A stretch of 64,000 nt of DNA, taken from contig NZ_QGNA01000001.1 in the NCBI RefSeq assembly GCF_003173615.1, positions 1,178,001-1,242,000 of the forward strand, written 5' to 3'. Both the position numbers and the translations under genes were made by a program. A model generated the notes under the pieces. The model made no database searches and was not told the DNA's origin. It saw only the letters and a program-made list of their open reading frames with translations. Positions 19,281-27,292 of the stretch are shown here, piece by piece; the stretch's first letter is position 1; each line of letters begins with the position of its first letter. The DNA is from Falsiroseomonas bella. GTDB lineage: Bacteria; Pseudomonadota; Alphaproteobacteria; Acetobacterales; Acetobacteraceae.

Positions 19281-20744
19281 ATGGCAAGCGACCAGGGCGG
19301 CGCCGAGGGCGGCCGGCTGTTCTTCCGCTCGGAGGTGTTTTCGGGCCGCGATCCGTCGCGCCGGCGCAAGCCGACGGGCCTGACGGTGGTGGAGCCGGCG
19401 CGGGACGTGCCGGTGCATGCCGTGGTGGACGTGCTGGTGGTGGGCGGCGGCCCGGCGGGCTGGGCCGCGGCGGTGGCCGCCGCGCGGCGCGGCGCCCGCA
19501 CCCTGCTGCTGGAGCGGCACAACCACCTGGGCGGGCTTTCGACGGGCGGGCTCGTGGTCTGGATCGACCGCATGACCGGCTGGGACGGCAGCCTGCTGAT
19601 CCGCGGCCTGGCGGAAGAGCTGCTCGACCGCCTGCCGAAGGAGGCCGTGGCCGGCCCGCCGCGCGACGCCTGGGGCAGCCGCGAGGCCGCCACCGCCGCC
19701 TGGTGGGCGCTGCGCACCGCCGCCTTCCATGGCATCGTCACCCATTCGCCCACCGTGGGGCCCGAGGAGCTGAAGGCCGCAAGCCTGGAGATGGCGCTGG
19801 ATGCCGGCGTGGACCTGGTGTTCCACGCCTGGGGCGCCGCGCCGATCCTGCGCGACGGCCGGATCGAGGGCGCGATCTTCGAGAGCAAGCAGGGCCGCCG
19901 CGCCGTGCTGGCCAAGGTGACGGTGGACGCCACCGGCGACGGCGACCTCTACGCCGCCGCCGGCGCCGCCTTCGCGGACGACGTGGACGAGCGCGACATC
20001 CACCACTGCATGAACACCTCCTGGGTGTTCGGCGCCGTGGACATGCCGCGCTACCTGGCCTGGCGCGCGGAGAAGCCGGAGGAGTTCTCGGAGTTCATGC
20101 GCCGCGGGAAGGAGGCGGTCGGCTTCTTCGACAAGGCCTTCGCCAGCTGGCGCGACGACGTGGCGCTGTTCATGGGCCCGCGGCTCGCCGGCTATTCCGC
20201 GGTGATGGTGGACGATTTGAGCGAGGTGGAGGTGACCAGCCACCGCCTGATGATGCGCCACCTGGAGCGCTACCGCGCCGAATGCCCCGGCTTCGAGCGG
20301 GCCTTCCCGATGCTCTCGGCGCCGCAGCTCGGCGTGCGGCATGCGCGTCGGCTGGGCGGCGTGGCGCCCGTGACGCGCGACTGGTGGGACGGGCGGGTGG
20401 CGCCGGACGAGATCGGCGTCTCGCCGAGCCTCGCGCCGAAATTCGCGCCGGTGAGCGTGCCCTATGGCGCGATCGTGCCGGCGGCGCTGGACGGGCTGCT
20501 GGCGCCGGGGCGGCACCTCGCCTGCGACGCCACCAGCCACTCCTTCCTGCGCGAGATCCCGCAGTGCTGGCTGACCGGCCATGCCGCTGGCGTGGCGGCG
20601 GCGATCGCGGCGGATCGCGGCGTGGCGCCGCGTGCCGTGCCGGTGCCGGAGCTCCAGGCCGGCCTGCGTGCCCAGGGCGCGCTGCTCCGGGATGCCTGCG
20701 CAGGCGTTGCGCAACCGCCCGCCGAGGCCGTGTCCGCCGGGTGA
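19281..20744 (+). CDS. FAD-dependent oxidoreductase (FAD_oxidored family)
   Basis: A 487-residue flavoprotein. The dinucleotide fold VDVLVVGGGPAGWAAAVAAARRGARTLLLE begins near residue 50, followed by GGLSTGGLVVWIDRM, the pattern of the FAD_oxidored family that includes thiazole-synthase-like and hydrogenase-associated oxidoreductases. VDATGDGDLYAAAGA near residue 215 is the second FAD-contacting motif. There is no signal peptide, so it is cytoplasmic. The first 45 residues are charged and probably flexible. Substrate unknown. The divergent 607-residue gene may be functionally linked. Confidence 0.85.
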   Translation: MASDQGGAEGGRLFFRSEVFSGRDPSRRRKPTGLTVVEPARDVPVHAVVDVLVVGGGPAGWAAAVAAARRGARTLLLERHNHLGGLSTGGLVVWIDRMTGWDGSLLIRGLAEELLDRLPKEAVAGPPRDAWGSREAATAAWWALRTAAFHGIVTHSPTVGPEELKAASLEMALDAGVDLVFHAWGAAPILRDGRIEGAIFESKQGRRAVLAKVTVDATGDGDLYAAAGAAFADDVDERDIHHCMNTSWVFGAVDMPRYLAWRAEKPEEFSEFMRRGKEAVGFFDKAFASWRDDVALFMGPRLAGYSAVMVDDLSEVEVTSHRLMMRHLERYRAECPGFERAFPMLSAPQLGVRHARRLGGVAPVTRDWWDGRVAPDEIGVSPSLAPKFAPVSVPYGAIVPAALDGLLAPGRHLACDATSHSFLREIPQCWLTGHAAGVAAAIAADRGVAPRAVPVPELQAGLRAQGALLRDACAGVAQPPAEAVSAG

Positions 20745-20828
20745 CACCTGCCCAGGCGGGCGGCAGCTTGCATCGGATTCATGCGGGCTTCACGGCGCTG
20801 TGAGCAGCCCTCCCTTAGATTGTATTCC

Positions 20829-20922
20829 GTCAAGGCGATGCCTCGACGTTTTCTCCCGGCGGTTCCGCACGGTTGTGCGGACCTCACTTCGCCCCGGCCC
20901 GCAAGGTGCCGGGGCTTTTTTT
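20829..20922 (+). ncRNA. Candidate small RNA with three hairpins and Rho-independent terminator
   Basis: In the 256-base gap after the FAD oxidoreductase, three stem-loops follow each other: 20829-20847 (8-base arms, one mismatch), 20861-20883 (TCCGCAC/GTGCGGA with GGTT loop) and 20891-20915 (GCCCCGGC/GCCGGGGC) followed by seven T. A linker with TTTTCTCCC between hairpins 1 and 2 could pair with ribosome-binding sites. A TTAGATTGTATT stretch at 20815-20826 could hold a -10 element. The terminator is certain by shape. Calling it a separate RNA and not a 3' UTR is inference. Confidence 0.45.
20891..20922 (+). terminator. Strong Rho-independent terminator
   Basis: Perfect 8-base GC stem (20891-20898 with 20908-20915), 9-base loop, then seven T residues at 20916-20922. 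It lies about 147 bases after the FAD oxidoreductase stop, on the same strand. Confidence 0.9.
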
Positions 20923-21000
20923 CGTCTGGTCTCGATGCTCGCCACGCGCGGGATTGCGGTGGATCAAGGAAGCGGCATTCCCAGATCCGAATATGTGATC

Positions 21001-22269
21001 ATGACAATGTTCAGGCCGCGGAGCCTGCCCGGCCGGCTCGCCTTCGCCCTCCTCGCGCTGCTCGCGGGCTGTTCCACGGCGCAGCAGCCCCCTGTGATAT
21101 CAAGCTGGGACAGCGCCGCGCTGGGCGGTTCGGTGATGTTGCTGCGCATCCTGCCAGCGGAGGGCGGGCCGGCGGCCTGGGCCCAGGCTTGGCGCTTCGA
21201 CGGCCCGACTGCGCCGGACGAGTTCCCGCTGCTGGCGGACGGCGGCGGGTGGCGCAGCGCTGCCAGCGTGCCGGGACGCCGCTTCCTGCGCCTTCGGGCC
21301 TCGCCGGATGCCACGCCGCAGGACTTCACCTTCACCGTCCCGGATGGCCAGGCCACGCTCGATCTCGGCACCTTCCGGCAGGTGTGCAACAGCACCGCGG
21401 AGTGTCGGCTGGTGCGGGAGGCAAGGCCGGCATCGGACGCCGAAGCCGCACTGCCACCGCAGCATCGCGAGCGGCTGCCGGTCGTCGTGACGCCGATGCA
21501 GTCCTACCCGCCGCGCCTGGCCGACAGCGGGCTCGCGCTGCCCACCGCACCGGCCATCAGGGTCGATTCCCGCAGCTGGGTTGCCGCCGTGGACTGGACG
21601 GCAATCGTGACTGACCTGGAGGCCATGCCGTCGCCGCCGGCGGGCCCGTTCACCTCTGCGGGCGACGATGTCCTGCTCGCGATCATGCTGCTGCCGATCA
21701 TCGTGCCTCTGCTGGTGATCGTCGCGATCGCCAAGTCCGAGAGCGAGCGTCGCGCCGGTGTCGAGGCCGCGGAAGCCCGCAGCCGCGACCTGGCGCTGCA
21801 AGCCCGCGTCGAGGCGGCGCGCGCCGCATGGTCGCCGTGCGAGGCGACCATTGCCGCCGCGCTCGCCCCGGACAGCGTGGCGCAGCACCTCCAATCCGCC
21901 TTCGCGCGCCCCCGCGCCGGTCGGCAGGCGGCGGCCAGCCCCTGGGACGCGACCGTCAGCCGCGTCGTCCTGCGCCATTGCGGCGAGGGCCCGGGCAGCT
22001 TCGGCGTGGAGGTCGCGACCGACTGGACCGGCCGCGCGCCGGGGTCGGACTCGCCCGCCTACCGCGCCAGCTTCGTCCGCCCGGTGGAAGGCGCGACGCC
22101 GGACAGGCGCCTGCGCTGGTCCACGCCCGCCCCGTGGGAGATGCAGGTCGCACCCTCGGGCGCCTGCCGGCCGCTCGCCGAATGGTGCGCCGCCGGCGGC
22201 CGCGCGCTGCTCGACGAGGTGGCGGCGGCCGTCACCGGCGCGCGCGACGCGATCGCCGCGACGCGCTGA
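21001..22269 (+). CDS. Hypothetical lipoprotein with one internal membrane segment
   Basis: A 422-residue protein I do not recognise. The start MTMFRPRSLPGRLAFALLALLAGC carries a lipobox with Cys at residue 24. The N-terminal 200 residues look like a periplasmic beta domain (VMLLRILPAEGGPAAWAQAWRF). One strong hydrophobic stretch (DDVLLAIMLLPIIVPLLVIVAIA) lies near residues 221-243, followed by a charged helix and a C-terminal domain with four cysteines. A lipid-anchored N-terminus plus an internal membrane helix is an unusual topology. No clear ribosome site precedes 21001, so 21007 is an alternative start. It is convergent with the cytochrome gene. Confidence 0.75.
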   Translation: MTMFRPRSLPGRLAFALLALLAGCSTAQQPPVISSWDSAALGGSVMLLRILPAEGGPAAWAQAWRFDGPTAPDEFPLLADGGGWRSAASVPGRRFLRLRASPDATPQDFTFTVPDGQATLDLGTFRQVCNSTAECRLVREARPASDAEAALPPQHRERLPVVVTPMQSYPPRLADSGLALPTAPAIRVDSRSWVAAVDWTAIVTDLEAMPSPPAGPFTSAGDDVLLAIMLLPIIVPLLVIVAIAKSESERRAGVEAAEARSRDLALQARVEAARAAWSPCEATIAAALAPDSVAQHLQSAFARPRAGRQAAASPWDATVSRVVLRHCGEGPGSFGVEVATDWTGRAPGSDSPAYRASFVRPVEGATPDRRLRWSTPAPWEMQVAPSGACRPLAEWCAAGGRALLDEVAAAVTGARDAIAATR

Positions 22270-22275
22270 CCAGCC

Positions 22276-22297
22276 GCGGCGGCGTCACAGCCGCCGC
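22276..22297. terminator. GC hairpin between convergent genes
   Basis: GCGGCGGCgtcacaGCCGCCGC is a perfect 8-base stem located between the lipoprotein stop (22269) and the cytochrome stop (22285), reaching into the end of the latter. Its symmetry would suit both directions. Confidence 0.5.
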
Positions 22298-24033
22298 AGG
22301 TATTCGAGCAGCGCCCGCTTCTCCGCCGCCGACAGGCCGGTGCCGTATTCATGCCCGCAGCGGCTGTTGCCGGAGTTCCGGTCGCTGCAATCGGTCGTCA
22401 CGATTTGCCCGCGCGAGCGCGGCTGCTCCCGCGCCAGGCCGACCAGCACCGGGTCGTATTCCGTGCCCACCTCGAACGCCGCCGGCCGGTTTGCCGCCGG
22501 CTCCAGCAGGTCGGCCAGCGTCGGCACCGAGCCGTTGTGCAGATAGGGCGCGGCCGCCCAGATCCCCTGCAGCACGCGTGATTCGTACGGCGCGCCGGTG
22601 GGCATCTCGGTGCGGATCGCCTGGCGCAGCCGGCGCGTGGTGACCACCGCCGCCGCCGCCCCGGCCTCGCCGGGCAGGGAGATCAGGCGGTCCGGGCTCA
22701 TCTGTTCGAGCCTGCCGGTGAAGGGATACTGCACGATGGCGCCGATCACCGTCAGCGCCAGCACGGAGACGGCCTTGTCCGTCGTGCCGAGCGTGCCGAA
22801 GCCCGGGATGCCCTTGCCGGCCAGCACGCCGGTCTGCACCTGCCGCCCCAGCAGGCCGATCTCGCGGCTGTCCGTGCCGACGTCGCGGATCGTCGTCAGC
22901 CAGCTTTCGCGGGCGAGCGAGCGGAAGGCGCCGGGCTGCGGGTCGTGGCACACGGCGCAGCCGCCCTGGTCCGGATCGCGGGCGAAGATCGCGCGGCCCT
23001 GCGCGGCCAGGGCATCCGTCTCCGCCGTGCGGCGGATGAAGGGCGCGCGCGGCGGGCCGATGCGCTGGATCAGCTCCTCGAGCCGCCCGAGGCCCGCGAA
23101 ATTCGCAGAGTTCTGCGCGACGTAGTTCACGCGGAAGATCGGCACGCGCCGGTCGGGCACCGGATGGAAGCTGGCGAAGACGCCATAGACCTGGCCGAGG
23201 TTGCGGATCAGCGCCAGCACGTCGTTGCCGTTCTCCGCGAAGCCCGGCCATTGCGTCTGGTCCTGCCGCGAGGCGTTCCACAGGAAGGGGTAGCGCGTCG
23301 GCGCATCCGCCGGCGCCATGTTGGCTTCGATGATCCGGTCCGGCCCGGTGCCGATATCCAGCCCGGCGACGCGGTTGAAGATCATGGAGATCGCGTCGAG
23401 CCTGCCCGGCCCCCACATGCGCTCATTCGGCAGGGAGCGGTCGATGATCGTGGCGTAGCGCCGCCACCAGACATCCAGCTCCCGCCGCAGCGCGTCCTTG
23501 CCGCGGAGGTCGGCGCCCTGGCCGAGCACCTCGGTCGCGAAGGACTCGAAGGCGAGGTGATCGTCCTGCACCCGCGCCACGGCGGTGCGGAGGTCCAGCA
23601 GGAAGCGCTCGAAATCAGCGAGCGCCGGGCCGCCGTCGATGCGGTAGGGGCGGCCCTGGATCTCGATCTCGCGGGTGTGGCAGGCGGCGCAGGTCATGCC
23701 GACGACCTGCCGCCCCGGCGGGCCGGCCAGGGTGAAGCCGACCGGCAGGCTGGCGGTCGGGTTGGTGTCGTTGACCAGGTAGCCGTAGCGGGTGAGGCGG
23801 TCGGCCAGGAAGGGCTGGCCGTCCGGCTGGCGCAGCGCCGCCATCCAGGCGGCCGGCATGATCTCGGAGCCCTGGTCCTGGGTGTAGAAAGCGGCGCGGT
23901 CCTCGATCCGCCAGTCAGGACCCTGGTCCACGCTCTGCCAGCCGGCGGGGGGCGGCGGGCCGGGCTCGGGCGCCAGGCCGGCGCAGCCAGCCAGCATGAG
24001 CGCGCCGGCGACGCCCGTCACGATGGCCCGCAT
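22285..24033 (-). CDS. Two-heme cytochrome c peroxidase-like lipoprotein (RoxA/MauG-related)
   Basis: A 582-residue exported cytochrome. Lipobox LMLAGC places the lipidated Cys at residue 17. Heme-binding CAACH is at 115-119 and CAVCH at 359-363, the two-heme layout of bacterial cytochrome c peroxidases, MauG and rubber oxygenase RoxA. MWGPGRLDAISMIFNR and the C-terminal AAPYLHNGSVPTLADLLEP are shared by the longer RoxA-like group, whose length (about 550-650) this matches better than the 350-residue CcpA group. It would act in the periplasm on peroxide or an organic substrate. The electron donor is not visible here. Confidence 0.87.
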   Translation of the reverse strand: MRAIVTGVAGALMLAGCAGLAPEPGPPPPAGWQSVDQGPDWRIEDRAAFYTQDQGSEIMPAAWMAALRQPDGQPFLADRLTRYGYLVNDTNPTASLPVGFTLAGPPGRQVVGMTCAACHTREIEIQGRPYRIDGGPALADFERFLLDLRTAVARVQDDHLAFESFATEVLGQGADLRGKDALRRELDVWWRRYATIIDRSLPNERMWGPGRLDAISMIFNRVAGLDIGTGPDRIIEANMAPADAPTRYPFLWNASRQDQTQWPGFAENGNDVLALIRNLGQVYGVFASFHPVPDRRVPIFRVNYVAQNSANFAGLGRLEELIQRIGPPRAPFIRRTAETDALAAQGRAIFARDPDQGGCAVCHDPQPGAFRSLARESWLTTIRDVGTDSREIGLLGRQVQTGVLAGKGIPGFGTLGTTDKAVSVLALTVIGAIVQYPFTGRLEQMSPDRLISLPGEAGAAAAVVTTRRLRQAIRTEMPTGAPYESRVLQGIWAAAPYLHNGSVPTLADLLEPAANRPAAFEVGTEYDPVLVGLAREQPRSRGQIVTTDCSDRNSGNSRCGHEYGTGLSAAEKRALLEYLRRL

Positions 24034-24120
24034 GGCCTGCGCCCTCCGCTTCCCGTGCGGGAAGGTTAGGGTGCAGGCTCTACCGGCGCGGGTGACAATT
24101 CCGCCATGTTCGCGGGATGT

Positions 24121-24140
24121 CCCCCGCCGTGCGGCAGGGG
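24121..24140 (-). terminator. Stem-loop after the RraA-family gene
   Basis: CCCCCGCC and GGCAGGGG pair over 8 bases with one mismatch around a GTGC loop, 8 bases beyond the RraA-family stop. No T tract is present, so this is a moderate candidate. Confidence 0.4.
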
Positions 24141-24147
24141 CACGCCG

Positions 24148-24855
24148 TCAGGCGCGCCCAGCCGCCTTATCGGCCTCGTAGCGGGCCTTGTGCTCGGCAT
24201 TGGCGGGATAGAGGCCGGGCAGGGCGAGGCCCTTGTTGACCTCCTTCATGATCCAGCCTTCCAGCCGCTCCTGCTCCACCGCGGCCTCGGTGACGGCTTC
24301 CAGCATCGCCTGCGGGATCACCACCGCGCCGTCGCCGTCGGCCACCACGATGTCGCCCGGCACGACCGTCACGCCGCCGCAGCCGATCGTCTCCTGCCAG
24401 CCGACGAAGTTCAGCGCGGCGACGGAGGCCGGCGCCACATAGCCCTGGCAGAACACCGGCAGGCCGGTGCCGATCACGCCCTGGCCGTCACGCACCATGC
24501 CGTCGGTGACGAGGCCCGCGACGCCCTTCACTCGCATGCGCGCGCAGAGGATGTCGCCGAAGATGCCGGCGGTGGTGAGCCCCATCGCATCGGCGATGGC
24601 GACGCAGCCTTCCGGCATGTCCTCGATCGCGGCGCGGGTCGAGCGCGGGGAGGACCAGCTGTCCACCGTCGCCAGGTCTTCCCGCGTGGGCGTGAAGCGC
24701 AGCGTGAAGGCAGGGCCGACGATGCGGGTGAAGTTGCCGGGCACGATCGGCCGCGCGCCGTTCACGTAGCAGAAGCGCACGCCCTTCTTCAGCAGCACCG
24801 TCGTCAGCGTGGCGGTGGTCACGCCCATCAGGGCGGACTTGATCTCGGGCTTCAT
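24148..24855 (-). CDS. RraA-family protein (HMG/CHA aldolase-like)
   Basis: A 235-residue RraA-fold protein. The family signature GIFGDILCARMRVKGVAGLVTDGMVRD and PGDIVVADGDGAVVIP are present. Relatives are 4-hydroxy-4-methyl-2-oxoglutarate aldolases, oxaloacetate decarboxylases, and the RNase E inhibitor RraA. The Gly-Asp plus downstream Asp pattern fits a metal-dependent aldolase/decarboxylase better than the short RNase E regulator (about 160 residues). It is downstream of the glucosidase on the same strand with a 57-base gap. No protocatechuate pathway gene is near, so the substrate stays open. Confidence 0.85.
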   Translation of the reverse strand: MKPEIKSALMGVTTATLTTVLLKKGVRFCYVNGARPIVPGNFTRIVGPAFTLRFTPTREDLATVDSWSSPRSTRAAIEDMPEGCVAIADAMGLTTAGIFGDILCARMRVKGVAGLVTDGMVRDGQGVIGTGLPVFCQGYVAPASVAALNFVGWQETIGCGGVTVVPGDIVVADGDGAVVIPQAMLEAVTEAAVEQERLEGWIMKEVNKGLALPGLYPANAEHKARYEADKAAGRA

Positions 24856-24912
24856 GCGCGGGGCTCCGTGGCGCGGGTGAGGGGGCGCTTGAAACGCCCC
24901 CTCCCCGGCGCG

Positions 24913-26499
24913 TCAACCCGCCCGCAGCGCCAGCCCGACGCCCCAGGGGCCGAGCACCTCCGGCAGGCCGGCCGGTGCGCCGGCGAGCGGGACGGTGTTG
25001 GCCCAGGCGACGCCCGGCACCGCGGCGGCCTCGGCCGAGAGGTTGAACAGGCAGCGCACCCGCGTGCCGTCCGCCGCGATCCGGTCATGCCCGACCAGCG
25101 GCCCGGGCAGGTCGAGCGGCACGAGGTCGCCCGTGACCAGCGCCGGCGTCGCGCGGCGCAGGGCCAGCAGCGCGCGGGTGAAGCGCAGCGTGCTGTCCGG
25201 GTCGGCTTCCTGCCGCTCCACGGCGAGGGCCCGATGCGTCTCCGGCACCGGCAGCCAGGGCGTGCCGGTGGTGAAGCCGGCCGCGGCGCCCTCGGCGGTC
25301 CAGGGCATCGGCGTGCGCGCGCCGTCGCGGCCGCGGAATTCCGGCCAGAAGCTGCGGCCGAAGGGATCGCGCAGCGCCTCGAAGGGAAGCTCGGCCTCCG
25401 GCAGGCCGAGCTCCTCGCCCTGGTAGAGCGCGACGCTGCCGCGCAGCGTCAGCAGCAGCGCAAGCAGCAGCCGCGTCATGCGCGGATCGGGGATGCCGCC
25501 AGGCGCCCAGCGCGTGGCGACGCGCACCACGTCGTGGTTGCTGAAGGACCAGCAGGGCCAGCCATGCGGATGCGCGGCCGCTGCGATCAACGCGCGCGCC
25601 TCCTCCACGCCGAAGCCGGCGCGCAACGGCGCCAGCGTATAGGCCATGTGCAGCCGCCCCGGCCCCGTCGCGCGCGCGATGCGGGCGAAGGCGCCGGGCT
25701 GGGAAGAGAACTCGCCGAGCAGCGCGCGGTCCTCGAAGGCGTCCGTCTCGGCGCGCAGCCGGCGCAGCACGGCGTCGCTGCCCTCGCCCATCATGTCGTG
25801 CAGATGCTGCTGCATGCCGAACAGCTTCGCCGGGATTTCCGGCTTCGGTGGCGCGGCGGGGTTCGATCGCAGCAGCGCGTCATGCGCGACGAAGTCCAGC
25901 GCATCCACCCGGAAGCCGTCGGCGCCGCGCCGCAGCCAGAAGCGCATCACCTCCGCCATCGCGTCCATCGTCGCCGGGTCGCCCAGGTTCAGCGCGGGCT
26001 GTTCCGGCAGGAAGTGATGCAGCGCGTATTGGCGCCGCCGCGGCTCCCACCGCCAGGCCGGGCCGCCGAAGACGCTGAGCCAGTTGTTCGGCGGCGTGCC
26101 GTCCGGCTGCGGATCGGCCCAGACATAGCGATCCGCGAGCGGACCCCGGCGCGAGGCGCGAGATTCCAGGAACCAGGGATGCGCCTCGCTGGTGTGGCCG
26201 ATGATGAAATCCAGCATCACGCGCAGCCCGCGCGCATGCGCCGCCTCGATCACCGCCTCGAGGTCGGCGACGCTGCCGAATTCCGGCGCGATGGCGGTGT
26301 GGTCACTGACGTCATAGCCGAAATCCGCGCCCGGCGAGGCATAGACCGGGCAGATCCAGAGCGCGTCCACGCCGAGCGCCGCGATGTGGTCCATCCGTTG
26401 CAGCAGGCCCCGCAGGTCGCCGATGCCGTCGCCGTTCGAATCCCGGAAGGAGCGCGGATACACCTGGTAGATCACCGCGCCGCGCCACCACTCCTGCAT
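24913..26499 (-). CDS. Alpha-glucosidase, GH13 family
   Basis: A 528-residue alpha-amylase-superfamily enzyme of the oligo-1,6-glucosidase/alpha-glucosidase group. WWRGAVIYQVYPRSFRDSNGDGIGDL opens the barrel. The catalytic nucleophile is D199 in GFRVDALDF, the acid/base E263 in LLGEFSSQ and the transition-state Asp D323 in FSNHDVV. There is no signal peptide, so it hydrolyses imported oligosaccharides, or trehalose or sucrose-type glucosides, in the cytoplasm. The ATG at 26499 gives the canonical start. It is divergent from a small disordered protein gene. Confidence 0.93.
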   Translation of the reverse strand: MQEWWRGAVIYQVYPRSFRDSNGDGIGDLRGLLQRMDHIAALGVDALWICPVYASPGADFGYDVSDHTAIAPEFGSVADLEAVIEAAHARGLRVMLDFIIGHTSEAHPWFLESRASRRGPLADRYVWADPQPDGTPPNNWLSVFGGPAWRWEPRRRQYALHHFLPEQPALNLGDPATMDAMAEVMRFWLRRGADGFRVDALDFVAHDALLRSNPAAPPKPEIPAKLFGMQQHLHDMMGEGSDAVLRRLRAETDAFEDRALLGEFSSQPGAFARIARATGPGRLHMAYTLAPLRAGFGVEEARALIAAAAHPHGWPCWSFSNHDVVRVATRWAPGGIPDPRMTRLLLALLLTLRGSVALYQGEELGLPEAELPFEALRDPFGRSFWPEFRGRDGARTPMPWTAEGAAAGFTTGTPWLPVPETHRALAVERQEADPDSTLRFTRALLALRRATPALVTGDLVPLDLPGPLVGHDRIAADGTRVRCLFNLSAEAAAVPGVAWANTVPLAGAPAGLPEVLGPWGVGLALRAG

Positions 26500-26578
26500 G
26501 CCAGAAATCCCGTGCTGTCCCGTGCTTTCCCAAACCGCCCGGTTCGCGGGGCGTTCCCCTCGCGGGAGGTATGCCACC

Positions 26579-26908
26579 ATGGACGACAAGGACAGGACCG
26601 ACGAGCCGCGCGGCAGCGTGGACGCGCTGCGGCCGGAACGGCCCGGCGGCGAGCGGAAGGAGCCGGGAGAGACCGATCAGCGGCCGGATCCGGCGAATGC
26701 AATCCCGCTCGAGACCAATCCGGGCGGGGTGCAGGGCACGGAGGGCTCGCGCGGACGTGACGAGCGCGCCGCCGGCACGATCGACGATCCAATCAGCGCC
26801 GGCGACGGGCCGGGCAGCAACGACTTCCAGACAGGGGATCGGATTGAGCTCGCCACGCAGCGCGGCGGCCCGGTGGACATCTCGCGCGACCGGCCGAAGC
26901 GGCGGTAG
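26579..26908 (+). CDS. Small hydrophilic, probably disordered protein
   Basis: A 109-residue protein without recognisable domain. It is made of Asp, Glu, Arg, Gly and Pro with almost no hydrophobic cluster, so it should be intrinsically disordered. GGGAGG at 26564-26569 sits 9 bases before the ATG and makes translation credible. Gly and charge content resemble hydrophilins and other desiccation or osmotic stress proteins, but nothing in the sequence proves this. It is divergent from the alpha-glucosidase. A second protein of the same character lies at 57337. Confidence 0.65.
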   Translation: MDDKDRTDEPRGSVDALRPERPGGERKEPGETDQRPDPANAIPLETNPGGVQGTEGSRGRDERAAGTIDDPISAGDGPGSNDFQTGDRIELATQRGGPVDISRDRPKRR

Positions 26909-26931
26909 CGCGGATCGCCACACCGTAGACG

Positions 26932-26950
26932 CGCCCGCCGAAGGCGGGCG
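26932..26950 (+). terminator. GC hairpin after the small disordered protein gene
   Basis: CGCCCGCCgaaGGCGGGCG is a perfect 8-base stem with a GAA loop, 24 bases after the stop. The next perfect hairpin GCGTTGCttcGCAACGC follows at 26973-26989. Confidence 0.55.
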
Positions 26951-27002
26951 AGGCCCCGACGGGTTCCCGCCAGCGTTGCTTCGCAACGCGCGCGGGGTCC
27001 CG

Positions 27003-27063
27003 GAATGCGGCCCGCGCCTCGTGGCGCGAAGCCGAGCCGCGGAGCGGCGCCGGCGTTTGAGGG
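27003..27063 (-). repeat. Dispersed intergenic repeat, copy A
   Basis: On the minus strand this 61-base stretch begins CCCTCAAACGCCGGCGCCG and ends CGCGGGCCGCATTC. It matches 58459-58522 on the plus strand over its whole length, with a 3-base length difference and about eight substitutions. Both copies are intergenic and rich in short hairpins. It is a REP-like family with two copies in this window. Confidence 0.75.
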
Positions 27064-27086
27064 CCTTTCCGTGCCAGCGGAAAGGC
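27063..27086 (-). terminator. Hairpin just beyond copZ
   Basis: GCCTTTCCG and CGGAAAGGC form a perfect 9-base stem around TGCCAG, 8 bases after the copZ stop, in the right place to end the copper operon transcript. No T tract follows. Confidence 0.5.
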
Positions 27087-27094
27087 TCGCGGCC

Positions 27095-27292
27095 TCAGGC
27101 AGCGACCTTGTAGCCTTCCTCCTCGACCGCGGCGGCGACCGCGGCGCGGGGCAGTGCGGTCTCGGCGCGCACCAGGCCCTCGGCCAGCACCACCTCGACC
27201 TTCGCCGCGGGATCCTTCGCGCGGATCGCCTCGGTCACCGCCTTCACGCAATGGCCGCAGGTCATGCCCGCGACCTTCAGCTCAACCGTCAT
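27095..27292 (-). CDS. copZ: Copper chaperone, heavy-metal-associated domain
   Basis: A 65-residue HMA-domain protein. MTVELKVAGMTCGHCVKAVTEAI carries the Cu(I)-binding MTCxxC motif at residues 10-15. As a cytoplasmic chaperone it would carry Cu(I) to the ATPase CopA and to the regulator. Its ATG overlaps the cueR stop (27289-27292), so the order is copA-cueR-copZ in one operon. Confidence 0.93.
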   Translation of the reverse strand: MTVELKVAGMTCGHCVKAVTEAIRAKDPAAKVEVVLAEGLVRAETALPRAAVAAAVEEEGYKVAA

